A stretch of 64,000 bases of DNA from JAFALK01 sp036500605 (GCA_036500605.1 DASYBU010000011.1:62001-126000), one strand, 5' to 3'; positions 28,260 to 37,053 are shown, numbered from the stretch's first letter. Translations and numbers: made by a program. Notes: generated by a model from the sequence alone, not told the origin.

Positions 28260-29002
28260 CAGTGACCTTCGCTCAGGCGTTCGGCCAGGCGGTCAGGCAG
28301 GCCGGCGGCGCGGATGCTCGCAGCCGCTGAGTCAACGTCATACGGCACGCGCTCGAAGCGCAGCACCGAACGTTCGGGGTCGAAGAGGGCGTAGCAGGCG
28401 GCCGGATTGCTGTCGCGCGGCTGGCCGCAGGCGCCGGGAATCACGAGCCATTGCCGATGTGTGAGCAAGGGGATCTCGACGCCGGGCTCCGGCACGAAAT
28501 CGCCGGCCTTGCCCGTGCCCGACAGGTGGTAGAGCTTGGGCTCATGCATGTGCCCGCAGAACGTGTAGCGCGCGGTCGTGGCCTGCAGGCTGCGCATGGC
28601 TTCCATGCGGCCGACCACATAAGCCCATTCGGTCGGCGCGAAGGCGTTGGCGTGCACGTACAGGCACTCGCCGCGCTGCATGCTGGTGGGCAGCTCGGCC
28701 AGGAATTTCAGTTGCTCGGGTTGCAGGTGCTCGCGTGTCCATTCGAGGGCAATGCGGGCATTGCCGTGCATCGATTCCGGCGGGATCTGCACGGCGTAGA
28801 AATCGTGATTGCCTTGCACCGCGACGGCGCCTTGCCTCACGTAGCCCATCACCTTGTCCACCACCCAGCCCGGGTCGCCGCCGTAACCAACCAGATCGCC
28901 GAGGAAGGCGTAGTCGGTCGCGCCGCTGGCTTCGGCGTGTTGCAGCACGGCCTCCAGGGCCTGGCGGTTGGAGTGGATGTCAGTGATCAGGGCAATTTTC
29001 AT
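28259..29002 (-). CDS. Metallophosphoesterase of the YfcE/ApaH-like class
   Basis: The 247-residue cytosolic protein carries the calcineurin-like metal motifs in order: DIHSN (Asp8, His10), GDLVGYGG, GNHD and a late GHMHEP. This set matches compact bacterial phosphodiesterases/phosphatases with two metal ions. Substrate is unknown. Its stop overlaps the kinase-Usp start by one base, so the two genes are probably co-translated, and a phosphatase role opposing the kinase is possible but speculative. A 74-base gap separates it from argF upstream. Confidence 0.85.
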   Translation of the reverse strand: MKIALITDIHSNRQALEAVLQHAEASGATDYAFLGDLVGYGGDPGWVVDKVMGYVRQGAVAVQGNHDFYAVQIPPESMHGNARIALEWTREHLQPEQLKFLAELPTSMQRGECLYVHANAFAPTEWAYVVGRMEAMRSLQATTARYTFCGHMHEPKLYHLSGTGKAGDFVPEPGVEIPLLTHRQWLVIPGACGQPRDSNPAACYALFDPERSVLRFERVPYDVDSAAASIRAAGLPDRLAERLSEGH

Positions 29003-29076
29003 TGGGGGCGGAAAAGCTGTTCAGGCCGCACAGGCCAAGCCCTGATTGTGCGGCCCTGGCGGGCCCCCATGATTTC

Positions 29077-30039
29077 TCAGCCAATGCGACCGAGCAGAAG
29101 GTACTCCATGAGTGCCTTTTGCACGTGCATTCGATTTTCCGCTTCATCCCACACCACGGACTGCGGCCCGTCGATCACATCGGCCGCCACTTCCTCGCCG
29201 CGATGCGCGGGCAGGCAGTGCATGAACAAGGCATCGGGCTTGGCCACGGCCATCATCTCGGCATCGACGCACCAGTCCGCAAAGGCGGTTCGTCGCGCTT
29301 CGTTCTCGGCCTCGTAGCCCATGCTGGTCCAGACGTCGGTCGTGACCAGGTCCGCATCACGGCAGGCGTCCATCGGGTCCTTGAAGACCTTGTAGCAGTC
29401 GGCATTGCGGATGCCGGCCACCACCGGGTCGACCTCGTAGCCGGTGGGCGTGCTCACATGGACCTTGAAGCCGAGGATCTCGGCCGCCTGCAGCCAGGTG
29501 TTGGCCATGTTGTTGCCGTCACCGACCCACGCCACCACACGGCCCTTGAGGCAATCGACATCGACGATGCCACGCTGGTTCATGCCGCGCGCTTCGATGA
29601 AGGTGAAGAGGTCCGCCAGGATCTGGCAGGGGTGGTACTCGTTGGTCAGGCCGTTGATGACCGGCACGCGCGAGTTGGCCGCGAAGGCTTCGATCTTGGC
29701 TTGCTCGAAGGTGCGGATCATCACGATGTCGACCATGCGGCTGATCACGCGGGCGCTGTCCTCGATGGGCTCGGCACGGCCCAATTGGCTGTCGCCGGTG
29801 GTCAGGTGCACCACCGAGCCGCCCATCTGGTACATGCCGGCCTCGAAGCTCACGCGCGTTCGAGTGCTGGCTTTCTCGAAGATCATCGCCAGCGTGCGGT
29901 CCTGCAGCGGCTGGTATTTCTCATAGTTCTTGAAGCGTCGCTTGATGCTGGCGGCGCGCTCGAACAGATGGGCGTATTCCTCGGCCCGGAAGTCCTTGAA
30001 CTGCAGGTAGTGCCGCATCAGATTGCTGCCCGGCTTCAT
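29077..30039 (-). CDS. argF: Ornithine carbamoyltransferase
   Basis: This 320-residue enzyme transfers the carbamoyl group to ornithine, giving citrulline in arginine synthesis. Carbamoyl-phosphate motif STRTR is at 58-62, HPCQ with LADL follows near 146, and the ornithine-binding HCLPA is near 275. The WVGDGNN segment is also typical. The chosen ATG overlaps the argD stop (ATGA); a much longer in-frame extension through argD is spurious. Length fits the family. Confidence 0.96.
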   Translation of the reverse strand: MKPGSNLMRHYLQFKDFRAEEYAHLFERAASIKRRFKNYEKYQPLQDRTLAMIFEKASTRTRVSFEAGMYQMGGSVVHLTTGDSQLGRAEPIEDSARVISRMVDIVMIRTFEQAKIEAFAANSRVPVINGLTNEYHPCQILADLFTFIEARGMNQRGIVDVDCLKGRVVAWVGDGNNMANTWLQAAEILGFKVHVSTPTGYEVDPVVAGIRNADCYKVFKDPMDACRDADLVTTDVWTSMGYEAENEARRTAFADWCVDAEMMAVAKPDALFMHCLPAHRGEEVAADVIDGPQSVVWDEAENRMHVQKALMEYLLLGRIG

Positions 30040-31232
30040 GGCTGCAGGAACTTCTTGATCAGTGGCACCAGGATGCCGGCGATCTGTGCAGCCTCGTCGC
30101 TTGAGAGAATCAATGCGGGGACCAGGCGGATCACGCGATCGGCCGTCACGCTGATGAGCAGGCCCGCTTCGGCCGCCAAACCCAGCAGGGCTCCCGACGG
30201 ACGGTCGAGCTCGATGCCCAGCATCAGGCCCTGGCCGCGCACTTCGACCACGCCGGCCACACCGCTCAAACCGGTCGTCAGCGCGGCCTTGAGTTCGCCG
30301 CCCACCTTGGCCGCGTTGGCCAGCAGGCCTTCTTCTTCCATCAGGCGCAGTGTCTCGGAACCGGCGCGCATGGCCAGCGGATTGCCGCCGAAGGTCGTGC
30401 CGTGATTGCCCGGCTGCAAGACCTTGGCTGCACGCGGCCCGCAGACCACGGCACCGATCGGCACGCCCGAGCCGAGGCCCTTGGCCAGCGGCATCACATC
30501 CGGCACGATACCGGCCCATTGGTGCGCGAACCACTTGCCCGTGCGGCCGATGCCGCATTGCACTTCGTCGAGCATCAGCAGCACGTCGAACTGATCCGCC
30601 AGGCGGCGCAGGCCTTGCAGGAAATCGACCCGCGCCGGGTTGATGCCGCCTTCGCCCTGGATGGTCTCCAGGAAGATCGCGGTGATGTTGGGATGGCGTT
30701 CGAGCGCAACTTCCACGGCGGTCAGATCGTTCAGCTTGACGCGCACAAAGCCCTCGACCAGCGGGCCGAAGCCGGCCTGGATCTTCGGGTTGGCGGTGGC
30801 CGACAGCGTGGCGATCGAGCGGCCGTGGAAGGCGCCCTCGAACACCAGACACTCGGGTCGCTCATTGCCGCGATCATGGCCGAACTTGCGCGCGATCTTC
30901 AGCGCGGCCTCATTGGCTTCCAGGCCGCTGTTGCAGAAGAAGGCATTGGTCATGCCCGAGATTTCCACCAGCTTGGCGGCCAACGTTTCCTGCAGTGGCA
31001 CGTGGTAGTAGTTGCTGGTGTGGATCAGCTTGGCGATCTGGTCCTGCAGCGCCGGCACGAGCTTCGGGTGCGCGTGCCCCAGGGTGTTGACCGCGATGCC
31101 GCCCAGACCGTCCAGGTATCGTCGGCCGTTCGTGTCCCAGACCCAGCAGCCTTGGCCATGCGACAAGGCAATGGGCAGGCGGCCGTAAGTTTGCATCACG
31201 TGCGGTTCAGACGGGAGGACAGGAGCGTTCAT
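30036..31232 (-). CDS. argD: Acetylornithine aminotransferase
   Basis: This 398-residue class III aminotransferase carries the PLP Lys in MPLAKGLGSGVPIGA, the LLMLDEVQCGIGRTG strand with the PLP-nitrogen Asp, and NSGLEANEAALKIAR near the start. It converts N-acetylglutamate semialdehyde to N-acetylornithine in arginine biosynthesis and may also serve in lysine synthesis. It forms a coupled pair with argF. A terminator-like hairpin lies in its leader, about 30 bases before the ATG. Confidence 0.93.
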   Translation of the reverse strand: MNAPVLPSEPHVMQTYGRLPIALSHGQGCWVWDTNGRRYLDGLGGIAVNTLGHAHPKLVPALQDQIAKLIHTSNYYHVPLQETLAAKLVEISGMTNAFFCNSGLEANEAALKIARKFGHDRGNERPECLVFEGAFHGRSIATLSATANPKIQAGFGPLVEGFVRVKLNDLTAVEVALERHPNITAIFLETIQGEGGINPARVDFLQGLRRLADQFDVLLMLDEVQCGIGRTGKWFAHQWAGIVPDVMPLAKGLGSGVPIGAVVCGPRAAKVLQPGNHGTTFGGNPLAMRAGSETLRLMEEEGLLANAAKVGGELKAALTTGLSGVAGVVEVRGQGLMLGIELDRPSGALLGLAAEAGLLISVTADRVIRLVPALILSSDEAAQIAGILVPLIKKFLQP

Positions 31233-31260
31233 CGGGTCTTTCGGAGCTTGGGGTTGAGGA

Positions 31261-31294
31261 AAAAGCGGCGACCTCTTTCAAAGGTCGCTGCTTG
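31261..31294 (-). terminator. Terminator-like hairpin in the argD leader
   Basis: On the minus strand a 12-bp stem with one mismatch (AAGCAGCGACCT / AGGTCGCCGCTT, loop of seven bases) is followed at once by a short T-run, GCTTTTTCC. It lies about 30 to 60 bases upstream of the argD start and on the argD sense strand, so it could act as an attenuator or end an upstream transcript. I could not identify a leader peptide or antiterminator. Confidence 0.55.
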
Positions 31295-31403
31295 ATTCTA
31301 AGGGTCTCAATGCGGGTACACCCGAGGTAACCGTGCAGTTGTACGGTGTTGGTAACCCTGCACTGCTGCAATGCAGCACAGGCAAGGCACAATAGCGGTC
31401 GTG

Positions 31404-31727
31404 ATGAGCCAGCCCCCGAAACCTCGCGAAGTCTTTATCCAAGGTCTTACCCTCGATGGCCGCACTTTCCGGCCGAGCGATTGGGCCGAGCGTCTGGCCG
31501 GCGCGATGTCCTGCTTCCGCCCCGCAGGCGGGCTGGGCGGCGCGGCAGCCTTCATCGGGTACTCGCCGTATTGCACGCCGCGCGTGATCAACGGCGTCAA
31601 GTGCGTGATCGTCAACGAAGAGCTCAAGGCGATCGAGCCGATGGCCTGGGACTTCGTCATGAACTTCGCGCGCGACAACAAGCTGCAGGTCGCCGAAGCC
31701 TGTTCCTTGCCAGAGTCTGACAACTGA
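31404..31727 (+). CDS. DUF3579 family protein
   Basis: This 107-residue soluble protein matches the betaproteobacterial DUF3579 family, with recognisable segments VFIQGLTLDGRTFRPSDWAE and SPYCTPRVINGVKCVIVN. Function is unknown. Genes of this family are often divergent from argD-argF, as here. The ATG at 31404 is preferred; a GTG immediately before it is possible. It is followed by 134 bases without a gene. Confidence 0.85.
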   Translation: MSQPPKPREVFIQGLTLDGRTFRPSDWAERLAGAMSCFRPAGGLGGAAAFIGYSPYCTPRVINGVKCVIVNEELKAIEPMAWDFVMNFARDNKLQVAEACSLPESDN

Positions 31728-31861
31728 CGCCATCCCCTCGATTTGACGAGGCGAAAACGGCCGGATTTGGCTATCCTTGCCGCTGCCGTCGCCAGGCCTA
31801 ATCGCTGATTCAAGCGGAGCCATGCGTTTCCTTTCGCGACGGTGCGCGGGGAGGCCGCCGA

Positions 31862-32674
31862 ATGAGCGAGGGAAGTTCACCAATCTGGATTCTGCTGCGC
31901 GGCTTATCCCGCGAGAGCGGCCATTGGGGGCAATTTCCCGCCATCCTGCGCGAGGAACTCCAGGCCCAGCAGCCGGGCGCGCGGCTTTTGATGCTCGATC
32001 TGCCGGGCAATGGCCGTCATCATCATGAAACCAGCCCCACGCAGGTGGCCGCCATTGTCGAGTTCTGCCGCGCCGAGCTGGCCCGGCTCGGGGTTCGTCA
32101 GCCGGTCCATCTGTTGGCGATGTCGCTCGGTGCGATGGTGACCAGTGACTGGGCCACTCGTTATCCGCAGGAGGTCAGCGCGGCCGTGCTGATCAACACG
32201 AGTCTGAAGCCATTCAGAGCGGTCTACCGCCGGCCCCACCCCTTCAACTATCTGGCCCTGATGCTGTTGAGCCTGACACGTCTGGGCTTGCGCCGCCGCG
32301 AGGCGAGGGTGCTGAGCCTGACCACGCGCATGCTGCCGCAACCGGGTGTGGTGCTCGACGACTGGGTTGAGTTGCAGCGCAAGCATCCGACGGGGCTGCG
32401 CAACACGGTTCGGCAACTGTTGGCCGGAACGCGCTACCGCGCCAGCCGTGTGCGCCCGGGCGTGCCCTTGCTGCTGCTGTGCAGCCAGGCTGATGCGCTG
32501 GTCGATTGGCGTTGCTCGCAGGCGATCAGCCGCGCGTGGGGGGCGCCGCTGCGTCTGCACACGCAGGCGGGTCATGATCTGCCGCTCGATGACGGCCTCT
32601 GGGTGGCGCGTGCCGTGCGAGATTGGCTCGGCGCGCAACAGTTGCAGCCATTGCAGCAAGCGCAGACCGCTTGA
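31862..32674 (+). CDS. Alpha/beta hydrolase
   Basis: This 270-residue protein has the alpha/beta-hydrolase order of motifs. An oxyanion-side segment ILLRGLSRESGHWG comes first, then the nucleophile Ser in LLAMSLGAM (G/A-x-S-x-G type), a likely Asp in CSQADALVDW and a His in QAGHDLPLDD. There is no export signal. The substrate is unknown; it could be a carboxylesterase or lipid-type hydrolase. It precedes the NRAMP gene by 54 bases on the same strand. Confidence 0.78.
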   Translation: MSEGSSPIWILLRGLSRESGHWGQFPAILREELQAQQPGARLLMLDLPGNGRHHHETSPTQVAAIVEFCRAELARLGVRQPVHLLAMSLGAMVTSDWATRYPQEVSAAVLINTSLKPFRAVYRRPHPFNYLALMLLSLTRLGLRRREARVLSLTTRMLPQPGVVLDDWVELQRKHPTGLRNTVRQLLAGTRYRASRVRPGVPLLLLCSQADALVDWRCSQAISRAWGAPLRLHTQAGHDLPLDDGLWVARAVRDWLGAQQLQPLQQAQTA

Positions 32675-32728
32675 ATCACCCGTTATGCGCCTGATGCCGG
32701 CGCATTCGAGGCATCATCGCGCGCATCC

Positions 32729-34006
32729 ATGAAGAACCGCAGATCCGTCAACGACTTTGCCCAACGCCTGGGCCCGGGTCTGATCACGGGCGCTGCGGAC
32801 GATGATCCGAGCGGCATCGCCACGTACTCGCAAGCGGGCTCGCAGTTCCGCTTTGGTCTGGTGTGGATGCTCTTGCTGACCACGCCGCTGATGATCGGCA
32901 TCCAGATGCTTTCGGCACGGATCGGCTGGGTCACGGGCGAGGGCCTGGCCAGCAATATCGGCAAGGTCTGCCCGCGCTGGCTGACGCTCACGCTGGTGGG
33001 CTTGCTGGTGGTGGCCAACACGATCAATATTGCCGCCGATATCGGCGCGATGGCCGAAGCGGTGCGCCTGTTGGAGGGGAGTCATCGCCTGATCTATGTG
33101 GTCGGCCTCGGGCTGCTGTGTGTGCTCGGTCAGGTGGGCTTTTCGTACGAAGGTACGGTGCGCATCCTCAAGTGGCTGACGCTGGCGCTGTTCTCGTACG
33201 TGGCGGTGGTGATGTCGGTGCAGGTGCCCTGGCGCCAGGTGTTCAGCGAATCGATGCGGCCGTGGGCCTTCTTCCCGCACGGCACGTCGATCAGCGACTA
33301 CGCCAGCATGGTCGTGGCGGTGCTGGGCACGACCATCAGCCCGTATCTGTTCTTCTGGCAGGCCGCGCAGGAGGTGGAAGACAGCCATCGCCGACCGCGT
33401 TCGGCCGAGTTGCGCTCGCATCCTGAATATGCGGCCGAGCATCTGGGACGCATCAAGCTCGATACCTATGTGGGCATGCTGTTTTCCAACCTGATCGCGC
33501 TGTGCATCCTGGTGGCGACGGCCGTAACGCTCAATCTGCACGGCATCACCGATATCCAGACATCGGCCCAGGCGGCCGAGGCGCTGCGCCCGGTGGCGGG
33601 TGATCTGGCCTTCGCGGTATTCGCGCTGGGCATCATCGGCACGGGCTTGCTGGCGGTGCCGGTGCTGGCGGGTTCGGCGGCCTATGCGGTGTCGGAGTTG
33701 ATGGGCTGGCCGGCGGGGCTCTCACACGGCTTTCGCAAGGCGCGCGGCTTTTACCTGATCATCATCGCGGCCACGGGCATCGGCACGGTCATGAGCGCGA
33801 TGGATTTCGACCCGATCAAGGCGCTGGTGTGGAGCGCCATCGTCAACGGCGTGATCTCGGCGCCGATCATGGTGGTGATGATGTGGATCGGTCAGTCGGA
33901 GCGCATCATGGGCGCGCTGACGATGAGCCGGCGGCATCGCTTCTTCGGCTGGTCGGCCACCGTTGTGATGGCCGGCGCCGTCGTTTTCATGCTGGTAACA
34001 GCGTGA
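32729..34006 (+). CDS. Atypical NRAMP-family divalent metal transporter
   Basis: This 425-residue protein has about eleven membrane segments with the NRAMP order. The TM1 metal motif, canonically DPGN, is here DPSG (residues 26-29), and the TM6 region reads TTISPYLFFW in place of the usual MPH-containing helix. It therefore belongs to the divergent NRAMP-related branch, and Mn/Fe specificity should not be assumed. Other metals such as Mg, or none, remain possible. The start at 32729 gives a basic cytosolic head. Three successive inverted repeats follow its stop. Confidence 0.8.
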   Translation: MKNRRSVNDFAQRLGPGLITGAADDDPSGIATYSQAGSQFRFGLVWMLLLTTPLMIGIQMLSARIGWVTGEGLASNIGKVCPRWLTLTLVGLLVVANTINIAADIGAMAEAVRLLEGSHRLIYVVGLGLLCVLGQVGFSYEGTVRILKWLTLALFSYVAVVMSVQVPWRQVFSESMRPWAFFPHGTSISDYASMVVAVLGTTISPYLFFWQAAQEVEDSHRRPRSAELRSHPEYAAEHLGRIKLDTYVGMLFSNLIALCILVATAVTLNLHGITDIQTSAQAAEALRPVAGDLAFAVFALGIIGTGLLAVPVLAGSAAYAVSELMGWPAGLSHGFRKARGFYLIIIAATGIGTVMSAMDFDPIKALVWSAIVNGVISAPIMVVMMWIGQSERIMGALTMSRRHRFFGWSATVVMAGAVVFMLVTA

Positions 34007-34007
34007 A

Positions 34008-34096
34008 TTGAGTCGCTCGCCGGGCCGCCCCAAGGGCGACTCAAGTCGATGTCAATGCCGGCCCAGCCGGTATTGATCGACATCCCCTCGGGGGAT
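34008..34096. repeat. Three consecutive inverted repeats after the NRAMP gene
   Basis: TTGAGTCGC (34008-34016) pairs with GCGACTCAA (34036-34044). A second imperfect stem follows directly, with arms at 34045-34062 and 34066-34082 (GTCGAT, CAAT and CCGGC elements paired). A third, ATCCCC (34082-34087) / GGGGAT (34091-34096), abuts it. None has a clear T-run. Together they fill the gap between the transporter stop and the rpsT terminator and probably form structured RNA or a transcription barrier between converging genes. Confidence 0.6.
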
Positions 34097-34137
34097 CGAC
34101 TGCGTATTTCGCAGGCGAGGGGTAAACATCCAGGCAC

Positions 34138-34161
34138 AAAAAAGCCCGCCGAGGCGGGCTT
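34138..34161 (-). terminator. Rho-independent terminator of rpsT
   Basis: On the minus strand, AGCCCGCC-TCG-GGCGGGCT is followed by a run of T (TTTTTTTG). It lies about 25 bases after the rpsT stop and is a strong intrinsic terminator. Confidence 0.9.
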
Positions 34162-34185
34162 CGTTGCTTTGCACCAGACTGGGAT

Positions 34186-34482
34186 TCAGGCGGCCAGGGC
34201 CTTGATCTTGGCCGACAGGCGGCTCTTGTGGCGAGCGGCCTTGTTCTTGTGGAAGATGCCCTTGTCAGCGACCGAATCGATCACCGCCTGGGCAGCCTTG
34301 AAGAGGTCAGCAGCCTTGGCCTTGTCGCCAGCGACAACAGCCTTTTGCACGTTCTTGACGACCGTGCGGAATTTGGAACGCAGAGCCGTGTTGGCGGCGT
34401 TGAGCTTGACGTCCTGGCGGGCGCGCTTGCGGCCCGATGCCAAACGGACTGTCTTCTTCTTGGCTTTGGAACTAGTTGCCAT
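34186..34482 (-). CDS. rpsT: 30S ribosomal protein S20
   Basis: The 98-residue basic protein starts MATSSKAKKKTVRLASGRKR and ends in a Lys/Arg-rich helix (HKNKAARHKSRLSAKIKAL), the S20 signature. It binds 16S rRNA in the small subunit body. An upstream in-frame extension crosses the promoter and is not real. It has its own promoter and terminator and is divergent from murJ, a common betaproteobacterial arrangement. Confidence 0.97.
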   Translation of the reverse strand: MATSSKAKKKTVRLASGRKRARQDVKLNAANTALRSKFRTVVKNVQKAVVAGDKAKAADLFKAAQAVIDSVADKGIFHKNKAARHKSRLSAKIKALAA

Positions 34483-34515
34483 AGTAATTCTTACCCAGTT
34501 GGTGCAAAGACCGCG

Positions 34516-34544
34516 AGTGTAGCACTTAAATATTCGCGCATCAA
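34516..34544 (-). promoter_or_regulatory. Sigma-70-type promoter of rpsT
   Basis: On the minus strand, -35 TTGATG (34544-34539) and -10 TACACT (34521-34516) are separated by exactly 17 bases, with a TGC extended element just before the -10 box. Transcription would begin near 34509, about 27 bases before the rpsT start codon. Confidence 0.75.
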
Positions 34545-34595
34545 TATCTGGCCAGGCGCGGAGCATAATGCGCCCGCCTTGTTTGCCCATATTCC

Positions 34596-36158
34596 ATGAA
34601 CCTGCTGCGCACCGCTTCCTTGATTTCCGTCCTGACCCTGGTGTCGCGCATTGCGGGTCTTGTCCGCGAGCAGATGGTGGCGGCGCTGTTCGGTGCGAGC
34701 AGCCTGACCGACGCCTACAACGTCGCCTTCCGCATTCCCAATCTGCTGCGGCGCCTGTTTGCCGAAGGCGCGTTCTCGCAAGCCTTCGTGCCCGTGCTGG
34801 CGGCCACGCGGGCGCAGGATGGCGATGAAGCCACGCACCGCCTCGTTGACGCGGTGGCGACGGTGCTGGTCTGGGCCCTGATCGCCACCTGCGTGGTCGG
34901 TGTGATCGGCGCGCCGGTGCTGGTCTGGATGCTGGGCGCGGGCCTGCCCGACGACGCGCGCCAGGCTTCCATCGTGATGACGCGCTGGATGTTCCCGTAC
35001 ATCGGCTGCATGTCGCTGGTCGCGTTGGCCGCCGGCATCCTCAACACCTGGCGCCGTTTCATGGTGCCGGCGATCACGCCGGTGCTGCTGAACGTGGCCG
35101 TTATTGCCGCAGGCTGGTGGTTGTCGCCGTGGCTGAGCGCGCACGGCTGGCTGCCGATCTATTCGCTGGCTTTGGGCGTTATGGTGGGCGGCGTGCTGCA
35201 ACTGCTGGTGCAGATCCCAGCGCTCAAGAGCCTGGGCCTGATGCCCCGCATCGGCGGCCCGGTGCAAGGCCTGCGTCACGCGCGCAAGCATCCCGGCGTG
35301 CAGCGCGTGCTGTCGCAGATGGCGCCGGCGCTGGTCGGCGTCGGTGTGGCGCAACTCTCGTTGCTGATCAACACGCAGATCGCCTTGTGGGTCGGCGCGG
35401 GGGTGGCCTCGTGGCTCAATTACGCGGACCGCCTGATGGAGTTTCCGATCGCGCTGCTGGGCGTGGCCCTGGGCGCGGTGCTGACGCCGCAGCTCTCCGC
35501 TGCGCAGGCGCGCAAGGACACGGCCGGCTATTCGGCCATGCTCGACTGGGGCTTGCGCCTCGTCTTCCTGCTGGGCCTGCCGTGCGCGGTGGCCTTGTTC
35601 GTGTTTGCCGAGCCGATGGTGGCGGTGCTCTATCACCGCGGCCATTTCCGCGCAGAGGATGTGATCCACACGAGCGGCGCCGTGATGGGCTATGGCGTGG
35701 GCCTGATCGGCCTGGTGGCGATCAAGGTGCTGGCGCCGGGCTTTTATGCGCGGCAGGACACGCGCACGCCGGTAAGGATTGCCGTGCGGGTGCTGATCCT
35801 CACGCAGCTGATGAACCTGGCTTTTGTGCCTCTCTTGGGCGCGGCCGGCCTGTCGCTGTCGATCGGCCTGGGCGCCACGCTCAACTCCTTCATGCTGTTG
35901 ATGGGCCTGAAGCGCCTGGGCAGCTATGCGCCGCAAGCGGGCTGGCTGGCCTTTGCTGCCCGCGTGGTGCTGGCCTCGGTTGTGATGGGCGGCTTGCAGT
36001 TCTACCTGAAGCAGCATTTCGACTGGATCTCGCTAGGCCAGCACGAACTGCATCGGGCCTTGCTGCTGGCGGTTTGCCTGGCCGGATCGGCGTCGCTTTA
36101 TTTCGTGACGCTTGCAGCCAGCGGGCTCAAGTTACGACAACTTGTGAGAAGAGCCTAG
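34596..36158 (+). CDS. murJ: Lipid II flippase MurJ
   Basis: The 520-residue protein has about 14 membrane segments and belongs to the MurJ/MviN group of the MOP superfamily. Recognisable segments are TLVSRIAGLVREQMVAALFG and NLLRRLFAEGAFSQAFVPVL, conserved at the N-terminus of MurJ. It flips lipid-linked peptidoglycan precursors across the inner membrane and is normally essential. It is followed after 22 bases by the SirB1-like gene on the same strand. Confidence 0.95.
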   Translation: MNLLRTASLISVLTLVSRIAGLVREQMVAALFGASSLTDAYNVAFRIPNLLRRLFAEGAFSQAFVPVLAATRAQDGDEATHRLVDAVATVLVWALIATCVVGVIGAPVLVWMLGAGLPDDARQASIVMTRWMFPYIGCMSLVALAAGILNTWRRFMVPAITPVLLNVAVIAAGWWLSPWLSAHGWLPIYSLALGVMVGGVLQLLVQIPALKSLGLMPRIGGPVQGLRHARKHPGVQRVLSQMAPALVGVGVAQLSLLINTQIALWVGAGVASWLNYADRLMEFPIALLGVALGAVLTPQLSAAQARKDTAGYSAMLDWGLRLVFLLGLPCAVALFVFAEPMVAVLYHRGHFRAEDVIHTSGAVMGYGVGLIGLVAIKVLAPGFYARQDTRTPVRIAVRVLILTQLMNLAFVPLLGAAGLSLSIGLGATLNSFMLLMGLKRLGSYAPQAGWLAFAARVVLASVVMGGLQFYLKQHFDWISLGQHELHRALLLAVCLAGSASLYFVTLAASGLKLRQLVRRA

Positions 36159-36180
36159 CCCGCGGTTTTAAACTCGGGCC

Positions 36181-37053
36181 ATGAGTTCGCTGCTCCGACT
36201 TGCCGCTCCCACGCCGCTGGAGTTTTTCACCAGCCTGGTGAATGACGACGCGCAGATCAACCTGCTGGAGGCCGCGGCCTCCATCGCGCAGGATGAATTT
36301 CCGCAGCTCGATGTGCAGGCCGTGCTCGATGAGGTGGACAGCCTGGCGCGGCGCCTCGTCGATCGCCTGCCCGCCGACGCCGGCAGCAGCCACAAGATCC
36401 GCGCACTCACCCGTTACTTCCATGACGAGCTCGGTTTCGCGGGCAACGTCAACAACTACTACGAGCGCGGCAACAGCTATGTGCACCATGTGCTGGCCAC
36501 GCGGCGCGGCATTCCGATCACGCTGGCGGTGATCTATCTCGAGATTGCCAACCAGCTCGGTTTGCGGGCGCAAGGCGTGGCCTTTCCGGGCCATTTCCTG
36601 GTCAAGCTGCGGATCGGCGGCAACGAGGTGATCCTCGACCCGTTCACCGGGCAATCGCTGTCGCGCACGCGGCTCGACGAGATTCTTGAAGGCTACCGGC
36701 AGAACAGCGGTCTGCCTGAAGACACCGAGCTGCCTCTGGAGTTCTTCCTGCAGCCCGCCTCGTCGCGGCAGATCCTGGCGCGCATGCTGCGCAATCTGAA
36801 GGAGATCCACCGGCATGCGCAGGATTGGCCGCGTCTGCTGGCCGTGCAGCAGCGTCTGGTCTTGCTGCTGCCCCAGGATGCGGCCGAGCGGCGCGATCGG
36901 GGCTTGGTGCTGGAAGCGCTGGGCCACTGGCCGGCCGCTGCCGAGGACCTGATGCATTACCTGAGCGCACAGGGCGAGGCCGCGCCGGACCGCGCGGAGC
37001 TGAAATCCAAGCTCGACCGTTTGCGTGAGCGGGGCCGCCCGCCCATGCACTGA
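36181..37053 (+). CDS. SirB1 family protein (transglutaminase-like plus TPR)
   Basis: This 290-residue soluble protein has a transglutaminase-like N-terminal region (about 35-165, with YYERGNSYVHHVLATRRGIP and FPGHFLVKL) and a helical C-terminal part resembling TPR repeats (about 195-280). The domain set matches the SirB1/PF13369 family. Biochemical function is unknown. The catalytic Cys of true transglutaminases appears replaced in the NSYVHH segment, so peptidase activity should not be assumed. It lies between murJ and the PerM-like gene. Confidence 0.85.
   Translation: MSSLLRLAAPTPLEFFTSLVNDDAQINLLEAAASIAQDEFPQLDVQAVLDEVDSLARRLVDRLPADAGSSHKIRALTRYFHDELGFAGNVNNYYERGNSYVHHVLATRRGIPITLAVIYLEIANQLGLRAQGVAFPGHFLVKLRIGGNEVILDPFTGQSLSRTRLDEILEGYRQNSGLPEDTELPLEFFLQPASSRQILARMLRNLKEIHRHAQDWPRLLAVQQRLVLLLPQDAAERRDRGLVLEALGHWPAAAEDLMHYLSAQGEAAPDRAELKSKLDRLRERGRPPMH

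Noticed and set aside
29077..30852. Long in-frame extension of argF through argD
   Set aside because: The added part is Arg/Gly/Ala-rich and overlaps argD in another frame. The ATGA junction gives a standard ArgF length.
34483..34590. N-terminal extension of S20
   Set aside because: It would run across a good -10/-35 promoter, and S20 has a conserved start at MATSS.
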